A DNA stretch of 64,000 bases from Opisthocomus hoazin. Taxonomy: Eukaryota; Chordata; Aves; Opisthocomiformes; Opisthocomidae. The translations under genes and the position numbers were made by a program. Shown here one piece after another: positions 14,801-27,120 of this stretch. The number at the start of each line of letters is the position of its first letter. The stretch's first letter is position 1. Under the pieces are notes generated by a model, which worked only from the letters and a program-made list of their open reading frames with translations, made no database searches and had not been told where the DNA came from. The stretch spans positions 97,317,183 to 97,381,182 of the forward strand of contig NC_134416.1 of NCBI RefSeq assembly GCF_030867145.1. Reading direction: 5' to 3'.

Positions 14801-17800
14801 AGTTCAATACTCCTACGTGGCTGTACAGACCTATTACTTCTTGACTCTTTTAATAGGCCTAAAAAGCTTCTTTAGAATAACATACTTCAATAAATAGCCC
14901 AAGATAACTATTTAAGAAGCAACTGAACAATGGTGGTAGGCTGCAAGTGACAAACTTAACTTTAGTTATGCTACTAGGAAATAAAATGACTGGAAAACAC
15001 AGAAGGTGGGAAAATTCTGAAGTAGGGAGATGAGCCAAGGTTGTTGGGTGCAGAGTCATAAGGACAGCCCTATCATACTCCAGCCAGTAGATAACACTTG
15101 CCACCTTGAATTGCTGCTGACAGCTGTCCACGTGTGCCGATACTATTATTGTAGGTTAACAAATCTTTGGAAGTTCTCATTATTTCCAGCAAATTGACAC
15201 TGGAATTGCTTCTAGCAATTTCCCTAGACTCATTGACCTTGTAACATCAGTAGTTCATAATGATGAAATGCTTTCCAGACCACACTGCTGCTCTGGTACT
15301 ACGTATGGAACACTTGTTGTTCGTATTGAGCTGATTTAGATTTCTCTCTTGTGAAAGACAGATCACTAACTGCTGAATTAACCGAGATTGCCTCCTAAGG
15401 TACTTATCATGAAAACAAGCTTTTACACCTGCAGATCAGTACGGCTGTGTCTATCGTTCAAGAACTGAGAAAGCCTGAAAAAAGTTCTTTTTTAATAAAA
15501 TGAAAATTTTTGGCTATCCAGAACCATCAGCTGATTATGATTACCATGACCTTATCTTAATTTGGCTGTTTTGAACATAGATGATGAGAGAGGTCCTATT
15601 TTGGAAATACATTCACAATATTCAAAATGATTAGGAAACCAACTCAGATTCTTTACTTTTTACCTGCAACATCAGCTTCCTAAGTGACAAGTCACTCATG
15701 CAACTGAGAGAATACAGGTTTCTGTGTCTCTTGGATTTGTTCTGTGTATCTACTACCAACCACTATGACAGTTCCAGTTTACTGAAGTCTTTCACTTTAT
15801 GTGGTAGACTGGTCATGACTGTAAGTATGGAGCTCTTTCCATAGTTTTCATGTTTAATTTTGGATAGTGGTGGCAACAGTGGGAAATCTTAGCTAATCAG
15901 GACATTGAACACAAGCATGCCAGCTGCCGTGTGTGTCTGGGGTTTATTATTGCACCATGATAAAAGCTCTGGACATTGTGTACATCACAAATTTAGATCT
16001 GCATGACCCTGTTGACATTAATGTCCAAGTGACACTGGGATAAGTTCGTGACATGTCCAGAGCTTCAGGCTGTGTTACACTGCATGACACACTGTCAGCT
16101 TTTAAACACTGATTTGCTAAGTCTCTGCATAACTCCTGCATCACTAGTGCACTAAACAAGGCTGTTGAAAAGTTCTCGTGAGGTTTAAGGATTTCTATGC
16201 AAGGGAGAATATGATAGCATATTTAAAATTTTATCCTTCAAAAGACTGAGTTCCAGGGCCAATTAAAATGTAAAGAAACCCATAGAAAATAAACTTAGGT
16301 AATGCCTTCACACATTCAGGACTAGATTAATCAGGCAAAAATTATTTGAATGGATTTGTCCAATGAAAATGACATTTCTGTACGCAGTATGCTTTGACCT
16401 CTTTTTCTCTTGCACTATTGAATAGATTACAAAAAAGCCCACAACTGCGCTAAACAAACATGGTTGTTTGGTTGTACCAAGTTTTTGTCCCAGCAGTGGA
16501 ATTCATTGAAACAGCATGTTTTGTATATTGCCAGCGGGTCATCAGAGCTTGCTTGAGTCAGGGTCCTGACCTTTGTTTTCTCTTGCCAACTCAGCTAGAT
16601 TGTATCATTTTGAGGACTGTTAAAATATCTAGCCTTACTAATATATCTAGCATTATATTTCTCATAGCTGAGTATATCTTCACAGGAGTGTTCACTGGTC
16701 GTCTTTGTTAATTATCGACAAGTTTTTTTTTATGAAGAGTCAGATGCTTAATTGTAAATAGCCGCTGAACAGTATGAAATAAAGACTTTCCATCACAAAG
16801 AAAACTGAAATGTATTTGGAAACCTCTTTAGGATTTGAGGTAACATTTTTTCTGCAGTGGGGTGTTTGGTGGTCATCTCAAACAGCTACACAACTGTGTA
16901 TGTTCCCAGTGAATTAAGGAGACTTGTGATTCTCTAGTCTGATCTTCTGGTTGCTTTTACAGCTATAACAGAGGTTAAGTTCTTCTACAGTTTTACCCTA
17001 CCAACATCTCCAATAAGATGTGCCCCTACACTCTGCTGAAGTTGGAAAGCAGTGATCAATCCACAGAGGTCTAGCTTAGCATGCCCCTAACCTCTGTGCT
17101 TAAGCTCTGTATTTCAACCCCCAGTTTTGGTTTTTGGCACTGACCATAAGCACCTCAGTCCATACAAGTCTAAGTGTCCGGACAGCTCCTACGTTAGGGT
17201 CGCTATGTAGGATCAAGAAATTATACCTTCTTTGCCTGCCTCCCAAATTTTGTAGGTGTTCTTGGAACAGACCTAACCAACAAGAGTCTACAAATGCAAC
17301 AGTAGCTGCTGTTCTCTCTGTGCTGAGCCGGAAAAGGGCCAAGACAGTGAATTCGACAATTATACTCTCAGAAAGTGGAAAACTGATTCAACTCTTTTTG
17401 GCCTGAAGGGGGCTGAAACCTTCATTTCCCAGGTAATCGGCCAATTGTTTCAGCATTCAGGCGTGCTGCAGAGTGACAATTCTGACATCTGCGGTCAACA
17501 CCAAAGAACACCAAATAACCAGAGCTGCAGTGTAAGAGGTAGGCATGGCTGGCTGTGGGTGAGACGGACATTCCTCTGGGTAAGGGAAGTTGTGTGTTCG
17601 ACTTCCTACTCCTGGAACCACTTGGCATTTTGTTTAGGGTGCCGTCTCTGCCAGTCTGTTCCTGCTAGGCACCTCCCGCAGGAGAGACCTGTGGTCAGTC
17701 CTTGGGAAGAGGCAGCCATCTGTTTCCAGTGCCAAGCTATCCAGGCAGTAGAGAGCAGATGGTTTCACCTCCTCCTCCCACTCCCTCTCTTCATTTGTTC

Positions 17801-20506
17801 CTTTCATGAGTAGTCCATTTATGAGGTAGTTTTAAGTGACCTCAACTCAGTGTTTGATGGTGGGCAGTTCTGATTTAGAAGCTGACTAATTTGCATTCAT
17901 TTGTCAGATCTATAACTCTTGCAGTGCTCTGCAAATGGAGCATTAATGTCTGAGCTAGATTTTGGCTCCCTCCTTGGAAACCAGGCACCCACAAGTTAGG
18001 GACCGTCATGGTCAGCTCTGTGACATTTACATTGTTTAGAGTTTCACCGTTCATGCCTATTCCTGTCAAGACTAGCAGGTAGTCTCGAATGCTGGAATAT
18101 CCCATAGAAGCAAGAGCCTGTGCTGAAAGCAAATGTGCTGATTGCAGGACATAGATTTAACAACCTGTCCTTCCCACCACTAGTACTCTTTGAAAGATTT
18201 GAGGCACTGGAACCGTAAAAGGATGTCTGCTATTATGAATGTGCACTAACTCCATGGAAGTCGGCTATCTTACAGCAAAAAGAACTGCTCCCAGAGCTTA
18301 CTGTTAATGGTAATGAACTTAATTGTGTATTCTTCATTGATCGTCACAGACTGTAGAGACAGATGAAACAAATGTGACCAAAGCCTTTGTCTGTTTGTGC
18401 TGTTTTGACCAAACAAAAATCATGTACATTAATGAATTGCACAAATATGTGTTAACCTGAACATTTTTGAGTTCTGTCTCTAGTTGCTCAGACTTTGTCC
18501 TTCCCACAGTAGACAGCTACACAAAAGTCCCTTATACCCTGGATGCACCACAACAGCATTTCTACAACAAATAATTTTACTTAAATGATCAATAGGGTGG
18601 GAAAAAGAAAATACAGAAAGTTTTGCGTGAAGAAGGGGGTGCTTTCCTCTTTTGCTTTTCACCAATGCCATTCTCATAATTTCAATAGACTTAAGGCAAG
18701 TTTATTTCTTTCAATGATTAGAAAAACCTATGTGTATAGAAATTTTGTGTACAAATTTTGTTATGGTTATTGAAATATGTGAGAGCATATGTGTCTGTAA
18801 CAAAATCTGATAGACAATTTGCAGTGTGCTTGGTACGGGGCATGTGAGTTTAGAATTCACATAAGAAGAGAGAGCTGCTCAAATGAAAAAATTGTTCCTG
18901 AGGAAAAATAGTAACTTGTTTTTGAAATATGCATTAGACTTCACTGATCTCACTGTGCTTGGATGAAATTTCTTCAGGCTGGAAAACAGTGGTACAGCAG
19001 TTAATTTACCTCAGACCTGTCCTCCTGGGAACAAAGAAAGGGTTTTTTTCTGTTTCCAAGTTGCAAATATTTTGCAATTGATTAGAGTCAGTGAGGACAC
19101 TACAAGAACGACACCAATAGATAGGTCTTTTAGATGTTCTTTTCTTTCCTGTTCACAGGGAAAGGTGATCCTGTCAACATGGTAATGAAAAAGAGACAAA
19201 CTTCACGCAAAGGAATTTGCAGAAGAATGCTAAATACATGCAAGGGCCCAAAAGTGAACTTCCAAGATATCAGTGTGTTCACTCCACTGTTATTACGGTA
19301 AGCAGACTTTTACAGAATCTAGATACACAGCATTGTAAATGCACACCAGACTCCCCTGAACGAAAGTGTGGTATTGATTTTGGTGCACTCTGCTGCGCTG
19401 CTAGCGTCCTTAACGACATGCTGTTACTTCAAACAGCATGACAAAACCTTACTAAAATAATCTATTTTTCCTCAGTAGAGGTAAAGCAAAAGTTAGATGA
19501 TCCAAAACAGTTTTTGATAAGAATTTGTCCTAATGCTTCTTTAGATCTCTAGGGCTCCTGCTCCAAAGTTGAAATATTTACGTAAAAATAAAATCCTATT
19601 AATTGTTTCATAGGATAGCATTTTGCTTCTAGAAAAATTTTAAACATTTTGTCTCATCGTTATAAAGGACTTTGCTACTGACCATACTGATATAAGGTTT
19701 CTTAGTAACACCTAGTGGCATCTGGAACACTGGGTCAAGGTAACAACCCAGTTTCGGATATTGAAAAATGAAGGTAGGGTACACAACAATGATGTGGCTC
19801 CATATTCTTTTCTCTGCTCTCTCCCTTCCTGTCCATCTGAGCTGGCAACAAAAGGAATATAAAGTCTGCCTGCACTGGGTGATGCAAAGATGAAGTTGAA
19901 CACTTTGAACTGATTCTGGGTTTGGTATAAAGTCATTATGAGTCCACTATCACTTTCTGCAGGCGCACCTTTCTGTCCAGCTCTTACGTGCTTCAAAGGA
20001 CAGATCTGTTTGTTGCCCCTTGAGACTATCTGCTTTGCAATGCTAGTAGTATTGCATGAGGTTATTTTACTGTGGAGATTGTTAGTAGTAAATGAGTTTG
20101 GGAGTTTAATGTTGGATAAGGGAATATAGGATGTTAAATAGCAACACGCCCCTAAGAAGGAAGCTATGCAATTTAGAGGGCCTAGCTTTTTCATGTATTT
20201 GTTATAGCACAGTGAATGCAGTTAATTTCAATGTGATTTCAAAAGCAGATGAGCGAGTATATGCATTACAGGAGTCGCTCAAAAAGATGGTTTCAGTTTT
20301 GACACCACTCACCTCAATGATGTTTCAAGAGTGCAGAATACCACTTGGTAATTTAAACTTTGCCTTCATAAGGATCTATGGCATTGGCATTTCTTAGAAA
20401 TTTTTTTTTCTTTTCACAGAAGAGAAACATTTGTATTATGTATATACAATCAGAAGATTCAGATTTATTCATCACTGAGATCATGCTGTGTCCTTGAGAC
20501 CTACAG
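11864..20506. other. Intergenic DNA, no gene recognised
   Basis: About 8.6 kb of non-coding sequence. A minus-strand frame near 15947-16159 and others of 60-120 codons show no family signature. One inverted repeat (15964-16065) is listed separately. A 160-codon minus-strand frame just before the next CR1 starts near 19712 and overlaps no recognisable repeat. I give it no function. Confidence 0.65.
15964..16065. repeat. Short inverted repeat, 13-bp perfect arms
   Basis: AAGCTCTGGACAT at 15964-15976 is matched exactly in reverse complement by ATGTCCAGAGCTT at 16053-16065, with 76 bases between. Transcribed RNA could form a stem with a large loop. No transposon termini or flanking target duplication were seen. 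In 64 kb such a pair may be chance. Confidence 0.5.
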
Positions 20507-20655
20507 TAGAATCATAGGTGGTTTTAGGTTAGAAGGGACATTTAAAGGTCAGCTAGTCCAACCCCTCTGCAATGAGCAGGGATGTATTCAATTACATCTG
20601 GTTGCTCAAAGCCCCGTCCAGCCTGACCTTGAATGTTTCCAGGGTGATACAGGTT
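20507..20655 (-). mobile_element. CR1 LINE 3' end, older subfamily
   Basis: The + strand starts with AGAATCATAGGTGG, passes through GAAGGGACATTTAAAGGTCA and CTAGTCCAACCCCTCTGCAA, and continues to GACCTTGAATGTTTCCAGG. This is the antisense of the 3' UTR and 3' end of a CR1 subfamily different from the copies at 11.5 and 46 kb: it has the TTTAAAGGTCA and GAGCAGGGA words. Only about 150 bp remain and no ORF2 reading frame survives. The 5' limit fades out, so the end is approximate. Confidence 0.85.
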
Positions 20656-23600
20656 GTGATGAAGTTCTGCAGTCCTAGTTCACTGTCCTGTGCCTTCTGC
20701 TATATGGTGTGCATTTGTAAGCCCAGGAGATGAGTCAGGCATGGTCTACAGCTTTCACACTTAAATTTCATAACGATTATAGTAACTTTACTTTGAAAGA
20801 AGATTATGACTAGTGCCTTCCCTTTTCCAATGTACTTTTGTTATTTTCCCCTTGCCCAGCCACTTTCCAAATAAATCTTTTCCCTTTTTTTTTCACCAAT
20901 CATTATGTAAAACATTGTTCTTCCATCCCTGTTGACCCATGCACCAATGTTAATCATATACAAACTATTTCACGCAGCCATGTTGTAAAGTGACTAAGTA
21001 GTATGCATGTCAGGAAGTGACAGATTGTATAAACGTTTAGTTACTTGCTTATACAAGGTTACTGAATTAACCTAGATGTGACTAATAGTACTAGTTACCT
21101 CATTATGGTAACTGAAGGAGAAGCTGGTGTTTCAGTATTAAAGATCTACAGAAATACAGTTTTAACAAAAGTAATTGCAACTGCATGTAAGTTACAAATG
21201 AAACAAAAGCGATGAAAGGTTATCTGTATGCAGAATTATTTGGTTCATTTTCTTTATTGGTTAAGTAATCCATCCTGCAGGTCTTTGAAATAAAATTAAG
21301 GGAACAAGTTCACAGAAGTTTTAGGGGTGCGATAACTACATTCGAGTGCTGGGCTCAAGACACAGTGCAGCTCCAGAAGACACCGCCCATGCTGACCCCT
21401 CAGAATGGCAAACATGGGACCTATGGCCAACAGAGCCAAGGAGACTTGCGTGCTCTGCTCTGCTGGCATTGGTACAGGCCTCTCGTATAGCATGTCTGTG
21501 CACATGCTCTTGCAGAGTGAAATCTGCCATGACAAAGACTCTATCAGTCTGCTAAGACTTGTGTTCCTCATATGCTCTTGTTGATGAGCCGTAAATATCC
21601 TCCAAGCTTGTTGTGCCGTATAGTACTATTGTTATGGTGGTCAGGTTTCTGTTAAAAGTACCGTGTAAAAGAGCCAAGAAATGTGAAACAGATGAAAAAG
21701 TTGTAAAACAAAGATAAGATATAATAGTTGATCTCATGATAACTGCAGAAATTGTCAGTGCCGTAAAGTGATGTGTTAGTCTATGGCTTTAGGAGAAAAC
21801 ATTAACGCAAAACAGGTTTTCTATTTTTCTCCATTCAGCTGATGAAAATGTGACCAGGGTATAGGCATTTCATCTTATACTGACCTGCTGTTTTCACTCG
21901 TTTTGGAAAACAGCTGAGACTTGGCTATTTTGTGTAATGGGTTTTGTAAAACAACACGTAGATCTAATTTAGCAGCTTGCTGGATCGTTGCATCCTTCGT
22001 GGCAATGTAGTCCCTGCTATGCACTGAAGTAGGCCCCTGCTCTGTCTTGACTTGATCTGAATTTCCCACTTTGGCCACATCCCGTTCCCTCTGCCCTTGG
22101 GTCAACATTTTCTGTGCAGCATTCCCTCCGGTGGGCTGGATGACAGTCTAACTTTGTACTGCATCTCATCTGAGATCAGCCAGTCTCTCCCCTCTCCTAA
22201 TGGCAGGGATGACGTCGGCTTTACCTAAGAGGGTGATAGGAATGGAGAGTGGCTCCAGCCTCCCTGTACTCCTCTAAGTAGCCACAGGACAGAAAGATGA
22301 CTCTAAATCTTTCAAAGTTTTATGAGAGCGCGGTGTCTCAAATATTTCCCTGTGTATGCAAGAAGAGAACACAGCTAAAATGTGAGAGGGTAGACCCCTG
22401 AAATCACTGTGTTAGTGCCATTTATTCCTAGCACTGTAATTTTCCCTTTCTCATTTTACCTTCTTCCTATCCCTCCCTCTGCCAGCTGTGAACCACACAG
22501 GCAACCTACTTCAGAACTTTGACTTTGTTATATTATTGAGTGGGTGCCACAGCTGAAAATGCAGTTTCTCCCAAAAGAGCATTGCCTCAGTTCCTGTGGC
22601 AAACTGACTGAAGCCTCATTAAGTCAAATGATCCATTCAAGGTATCTGGGTGCTCTGTTCAGTATTGAATGAGCCAAGACCAATTATCACAAAATACTCT
22701 GTAACAGATTTAATTTGCTTGAAAGTGGCACAGTAATATCCAAACCAACAAGAGGGGTTGTTATGAGGAGCATCTTAAAATATGTGGACTATTAATAAAA
22801 AAATAATTAAAACGATTATCAAAATATGATTTTGAAAGTGTATCGCTGTCAGTAATGCTTTTTACCAGCTCTCGGTTTTTTTGTACTGTAAAGCAAAACA
22901 AGAAATAAATATCCTAAAACACAGGCCCAACTGCAGCCTCAAAAAAAGCAACTAATGTGAAAGCACAGAAACCCCAGCTACGGGGTTTTTTTGTGTTGTT
23001 TAAAGCCCTACATAAATCAAGAGGAGGCCCACAAAGGGAAGACTGGTTTCAGGGACTGGTCTTGATTTTCTGCTTAGGATAATCAAGATCAGGAATCCAT
23101 CTCTAATTAACGGCAAACAGAAAATATGCAGGATTTTCACATACATTCTTTTCATACTCATAGTTTAACGTGTTATGTATACAGTATTCTTTTCCTTTAA
23201 TTCGACTTTCTCAAATTATGTGCAGACAGCTTCAGCTGCAGGGAAAGGTGGGAGTATTTTAGGATATCTAGAATTTAACTGTTTCACTCCTACTACAGAA
23301 AGACCTGTTTCTTTATCAGAGGTATTCGATAGAAATGTGGTTTCTATTTTCAGCAGAAAACTTTAGTGATTCTGTGTGATTCTGTTGTGGGGTTTATTTT
23401 TTTTTTTGGGGGGGGTTCATTTTGGGCTTTATCTTTTTTTTGATAAGTAAGTCCTAGTGAAGATGTCGGTCTGGCTTCTTTGAAGAAAGACATGCTTTTA
23501 GCTTTAATAAACATAGTGCTTTTTCGTTGTCTGCTTCTGTTGTAGCTCTGGTTCTTTTTGCAGTGATTTTCCACAGATATGTCATTCAAGTGATTGAAAT

Positions 23601-26600
23601 TTAAGCAGGATGTGGGTTTTGTCACTTTGATGGTGATGTAGTTTCCCAGCTGTAAGTTCTTCATTAAGCAATTAATATTGGCAGATTGGGTATTACAGTA
23701 AACTGAACAAGCTTGAGTATGCGGTAGGACCACATCATTTTGCATGGTGATGTTCAAGTTCTCCTCTCTCCCCGCACAGGGAAGTCTGGGGTTGATTTAC
23801 ATCAATTCTTAGATTTCTAACAGCAGCAACCCATAAGCTGAACTATTCCTCATGCTTTTGGCTCCATTTCTGAGACATATCACTGACACTTCCATCACAG
23901 AGTCAGTATAGCCCAATGAATCAATGTCTGATGTCTGGTTTTTGATAGATGGAAAGGTTTCTGATTATATATGTGGTTGCATTTAGTTCTGTGGCAACAA
24001 GATGGAGGAAAATTAAAGTTTGGCTGAGATAGTTCTCTGGGATCCGCTTCACCTAATGCCCAGAGAACACTTGCTCACACAACTTGACTTTGTCCACTAA
24101 GCACGCTTTCTGTAATTAAGGAAGCTCTGTGTGTTGGACTGGATACGGAGAGCCAGCACAGCCTTCCACTAGGCCAGGAGTCCAGAGCGCTCTATGTTGT
24201 AAGCTCTTAGGAGAAGCAGTACTAAGGTGATTTCTAATCAAGCAAAAGATTCAATATCTCCATCAAAACAGTTTTCTCTGGGGAAAAAAACAGCATCAAG
24301 AGCCAATTTCCTTGAATAAAACACTGAATGCCCTTCTTTCCTGATGTGAGAATAGTAATAGCTGTGCAAGGAATACTGGAGCAATTTTTGTAATGACTGT
24401 TTATTCTGCTGTTGGTCCAGTAGTCAGAGGCTTCCTGTAAATCATTTATATTAATGTGGGTATTTTTGAGGTATGTATTTTTTAACAAGTTTATTTAAAA
24501 TAATAAAAGTAAACATTCACTGCTCAGTTGGTTAGTCACCAGTGCGTCCTTGGTCCTGCCTTCTTCTCTTCTGTTCATATGGACTATTTACTCCTCTGAA
24601 AAAAAACGAATGATAAGAGAAGGCTGAAAACGGAGAGCAGGCAGCTAGGTCTAAAACAATTCATAAGGACATCACCGCAGAGGGAAGTTTAGCTTTGCCA
24701 AAATGCAAATACACTGCCCATTCTTCCCTCAACGCCGTCGAGCTGCATCCCCTCCACAAGACCAAGTACCTTTGGCTTTCTGACTGTTCTCAGCCCTGCA
24801 GCTGTCGCAGTAGGCACCTATTCTGAGTCAGGTTCGCTGAGTTACTGTGGCTCACCACGGTCTGCTTTCTCTGCCTCACTGAGGGCCTGGGGGTCTTCCC
24901 TGCAGCCACGACCTCGCTGCGACTCCTCTTATTTGCACCATAGCCTTTCTTCTGGGCAAGTTGGACTCCCCGCAGGCTGTGGTTACAGGCACCAACTCAT
25001 GGACAGGGATGACTTCAGCTGAATTCTGATGCTGTTCCTCCGCTGTTGCCTGCCGAACCCCACTGTATGGATGGTTTTCCTTTTTGTAAAGCAGCTCCTG
25101 CATAGCCACAGGTCATGGTAGAGTAATATTTTAGTGGGCTGAGAATAATCTCATGAGTAACTTGGCCTGCATGGGTGGTGGATGTCAGCAACTGCGCATG
25201 GAGGGCTAACCTAAGCTGTGCTTGCTTGCAGGCCAAAAACCTCACGGATGTTCAGGCTAATGGAGGTGACCAAATGTGACAGTAGCTTTAGTTGGAAAAG
25301 ATTCTAATTTTATTTGGCTTTTTTTAGAGGTGCATTTTATAGCTAGTGGTTTTTAGTGTAGTACTTATCAATAAGAAATTAAATTGGCAAGTGGGTAGAA
25401 TTGAGCTTCTTAAGGATTTTTACTTCTTAAAATTGACTCTAAGCAAGTTTCTGATTTCTTTATTTAAAAAAAATAGCCTTCTAACAATTAGCATGTTACT
25501 TTTTTTTCTTATAAGGAGTCCTATTAATATTTCACTTTTTACAGATTTACCATAGTGGAAAACTTTAATCCAAAAATACGTATGAAATCTTTTTTCTGTG
25601 ACTTTAAAATTGGCAGTGAACAACCACAGTAATTTTAAAGTAGCTATTTTGTATTCTGGTAAAGATTGTTGCAGCTTTTGTCTTCCAGCTGAAGAATATT
25701 TTTACTTTTTCCTTTTCCTGTTTTCAAAGAGAGTAGAATATTGTGAACGGTTCTTCCTTTTTTTTGCAGTTTATGTATTACAAGAAATATTATCTTAATT
25801 ATTCAAAGAATAATGTAGAAAACAGGCCTCATTTTTTTACAGTATCGCTTATTTGGATTACTTTCTTCCCGTTTCCCTTTTTTCCTTCTCCTTTCTTTTT
25901 TTTGGTAGTTTTGACTCTGAGAGTGTTTTCTGAGCTTCTGAAAACCATTTCTTCTATGCTAGTTCATACCTGCCAAACAATTGTCAACAGTTTCCTAGAA
26001 ACATTGTTGTCCCAGTGCCTTTGTTGTGCTAGGTTTGGGAGTTTAAGCTTCAAGCGTGCTAATCTAAAGTCACTCCGTATAAGACAGACCAATTTTTCTT
26101 TCCATTCTCGAGTCTCCTTCTACTGCATGTTACGTGATGTGGCCAATTTGCTTCCGTAACAGAGATCACCATTCGGTGTTGAGTATCCGAACTCCTCATG
26201 AAGTCTAAGACTGCCAACTATTTCCAAGTAAGAAAGAGGTAGTTGCGTATGAACTGTGTACTCATGAGGGCACACAAACTGTTTTTTGAGTACAAGCAGA
26301 TGTAGGGATAAGCATTGTCCTATACAGAAGACCCCCACGGCCTGACCTGCACTTTTACTTGAAGTCCAAGAAGAAAAGAAAAGTTTGTGGAATTTATACT
26401 CTCTGTGGAGTTTGTCTGTTGTTAAAGAAGAAATAAAAGTGAAGTGCGTGCAATTTTGAGTCATCTGCTAACTGACTATAAATCTACAGCAGTCTATTTA
26501 TCACTTCCACCAAGGCTACAGCAATTTAAACAGGCAAGACAATACAGCTGCCTGTGTCTATATGCAGAGCCCATAGAAGGGTCAAAAGCTGAACATAAAT

Positions 26601-26724
26601 CAACAATATTGAGCTGCTGCATTAAAGGCAAAGCCCACAGTCTGAGGGAGAAATGGAGTGGTGTCTGCATACGAAGTAACGTCCAGGACTGTGCGGGACA
26701 GTCAGGATCTGCCAAAGTTTTAAC
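20656..26724. other. Intergenic DNA, no gene recognised
   Basis: AT-rich non-coding stretch with poly-T and poly-G tracts near 23397-23416. A cysteine- and asparagine-rich minus-strand reading frame at 23350-23757 is open for 135 codons but resembles no family I can name. The segment near 22500-22850 is rich in homeodomain-like TAATTA words and could be a conserved non-coding element, which I cannot verify. No splice-flanked exon was accepted. Confidence 0.6.
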
Positions 26725-27120
26725 TTGGATATTGTGCCTAGTTCTGGGTGCTGTGCTTAAAGATGCCTACCAGACTGAAGACAGAAAATCCAAGACCACT
26801 CCTGAGGATGATCAGGGCCATTAACAACATTTCTCTTAAGTAGGGACATAATGAAGTGGTGTTTTTCACCTCAGAGAAGGGAAGACTGAGAGGGAGGTAT
26901 GATAACTGTGTTCACATATGTGAGCACTTTATGTTGATGGTGAGTGGAGCAAAATCTGGTGAGTTGCAACAAGGAAGATTCAAGTTTGATATTAGGAAAA
27001 TTTTCTCACGGAGGGCATGTGGAAATACTGGAGAAGTTGTCTTCATCACCAAAAGTCTTTACAACTGGGTTAGATAAGCATGGGCCAGAAATAGCTTATG
27101 TAATCCCTGCCTTTCCCAGG
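26725..27120 (+). mobile_element. Ancient, degraded CR1 LINE 3' region
   Basis: On the + strand the order of words matches the last third of old CR1 ORF2. It runs TTCTGGGTGCTGTGCTT, then GATGATCAGGGCCATTAA, then GGAAGACTGAGAGGGAGG, then GGAAGATTCAAGTTTGATAT. It ends with TTAGGAAAATTTTCTCACGG and a GGTTAGATAAGCATGG-type end of ORF2. Translated pieces resemble the RKNF-type C-terminal block seen in the younger CR1 copies here, but the frame is broken repeatedly. High divergence points to an insertion far older than the 11.5 or 46 kb copies. Edges are approximate. Confidence 0.65.

Noticed and set aside
15947..16159. Minus-strand 70-codon frame that looked protein-like
   Set aside because: No family recognised. 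It coincides with the inverted repeat and has no splice sites in suitable positions.
19712..20194. 160-codon minus-strand reading frame
   Set aside because: The longest frame outside the CpG island and CR1s, but no recognisable motif, no splice context, no signal peptide and ordinary intergenic composition. Plausible by chance in 64 kb read in six frames.
25743..26159. 138-codon + strand frame rich in Phe, Ser and Leu
   Set aside because: Phe-rich translation comes from T-rich tracts; no family or transmembrane protein pattern beyond that bias.
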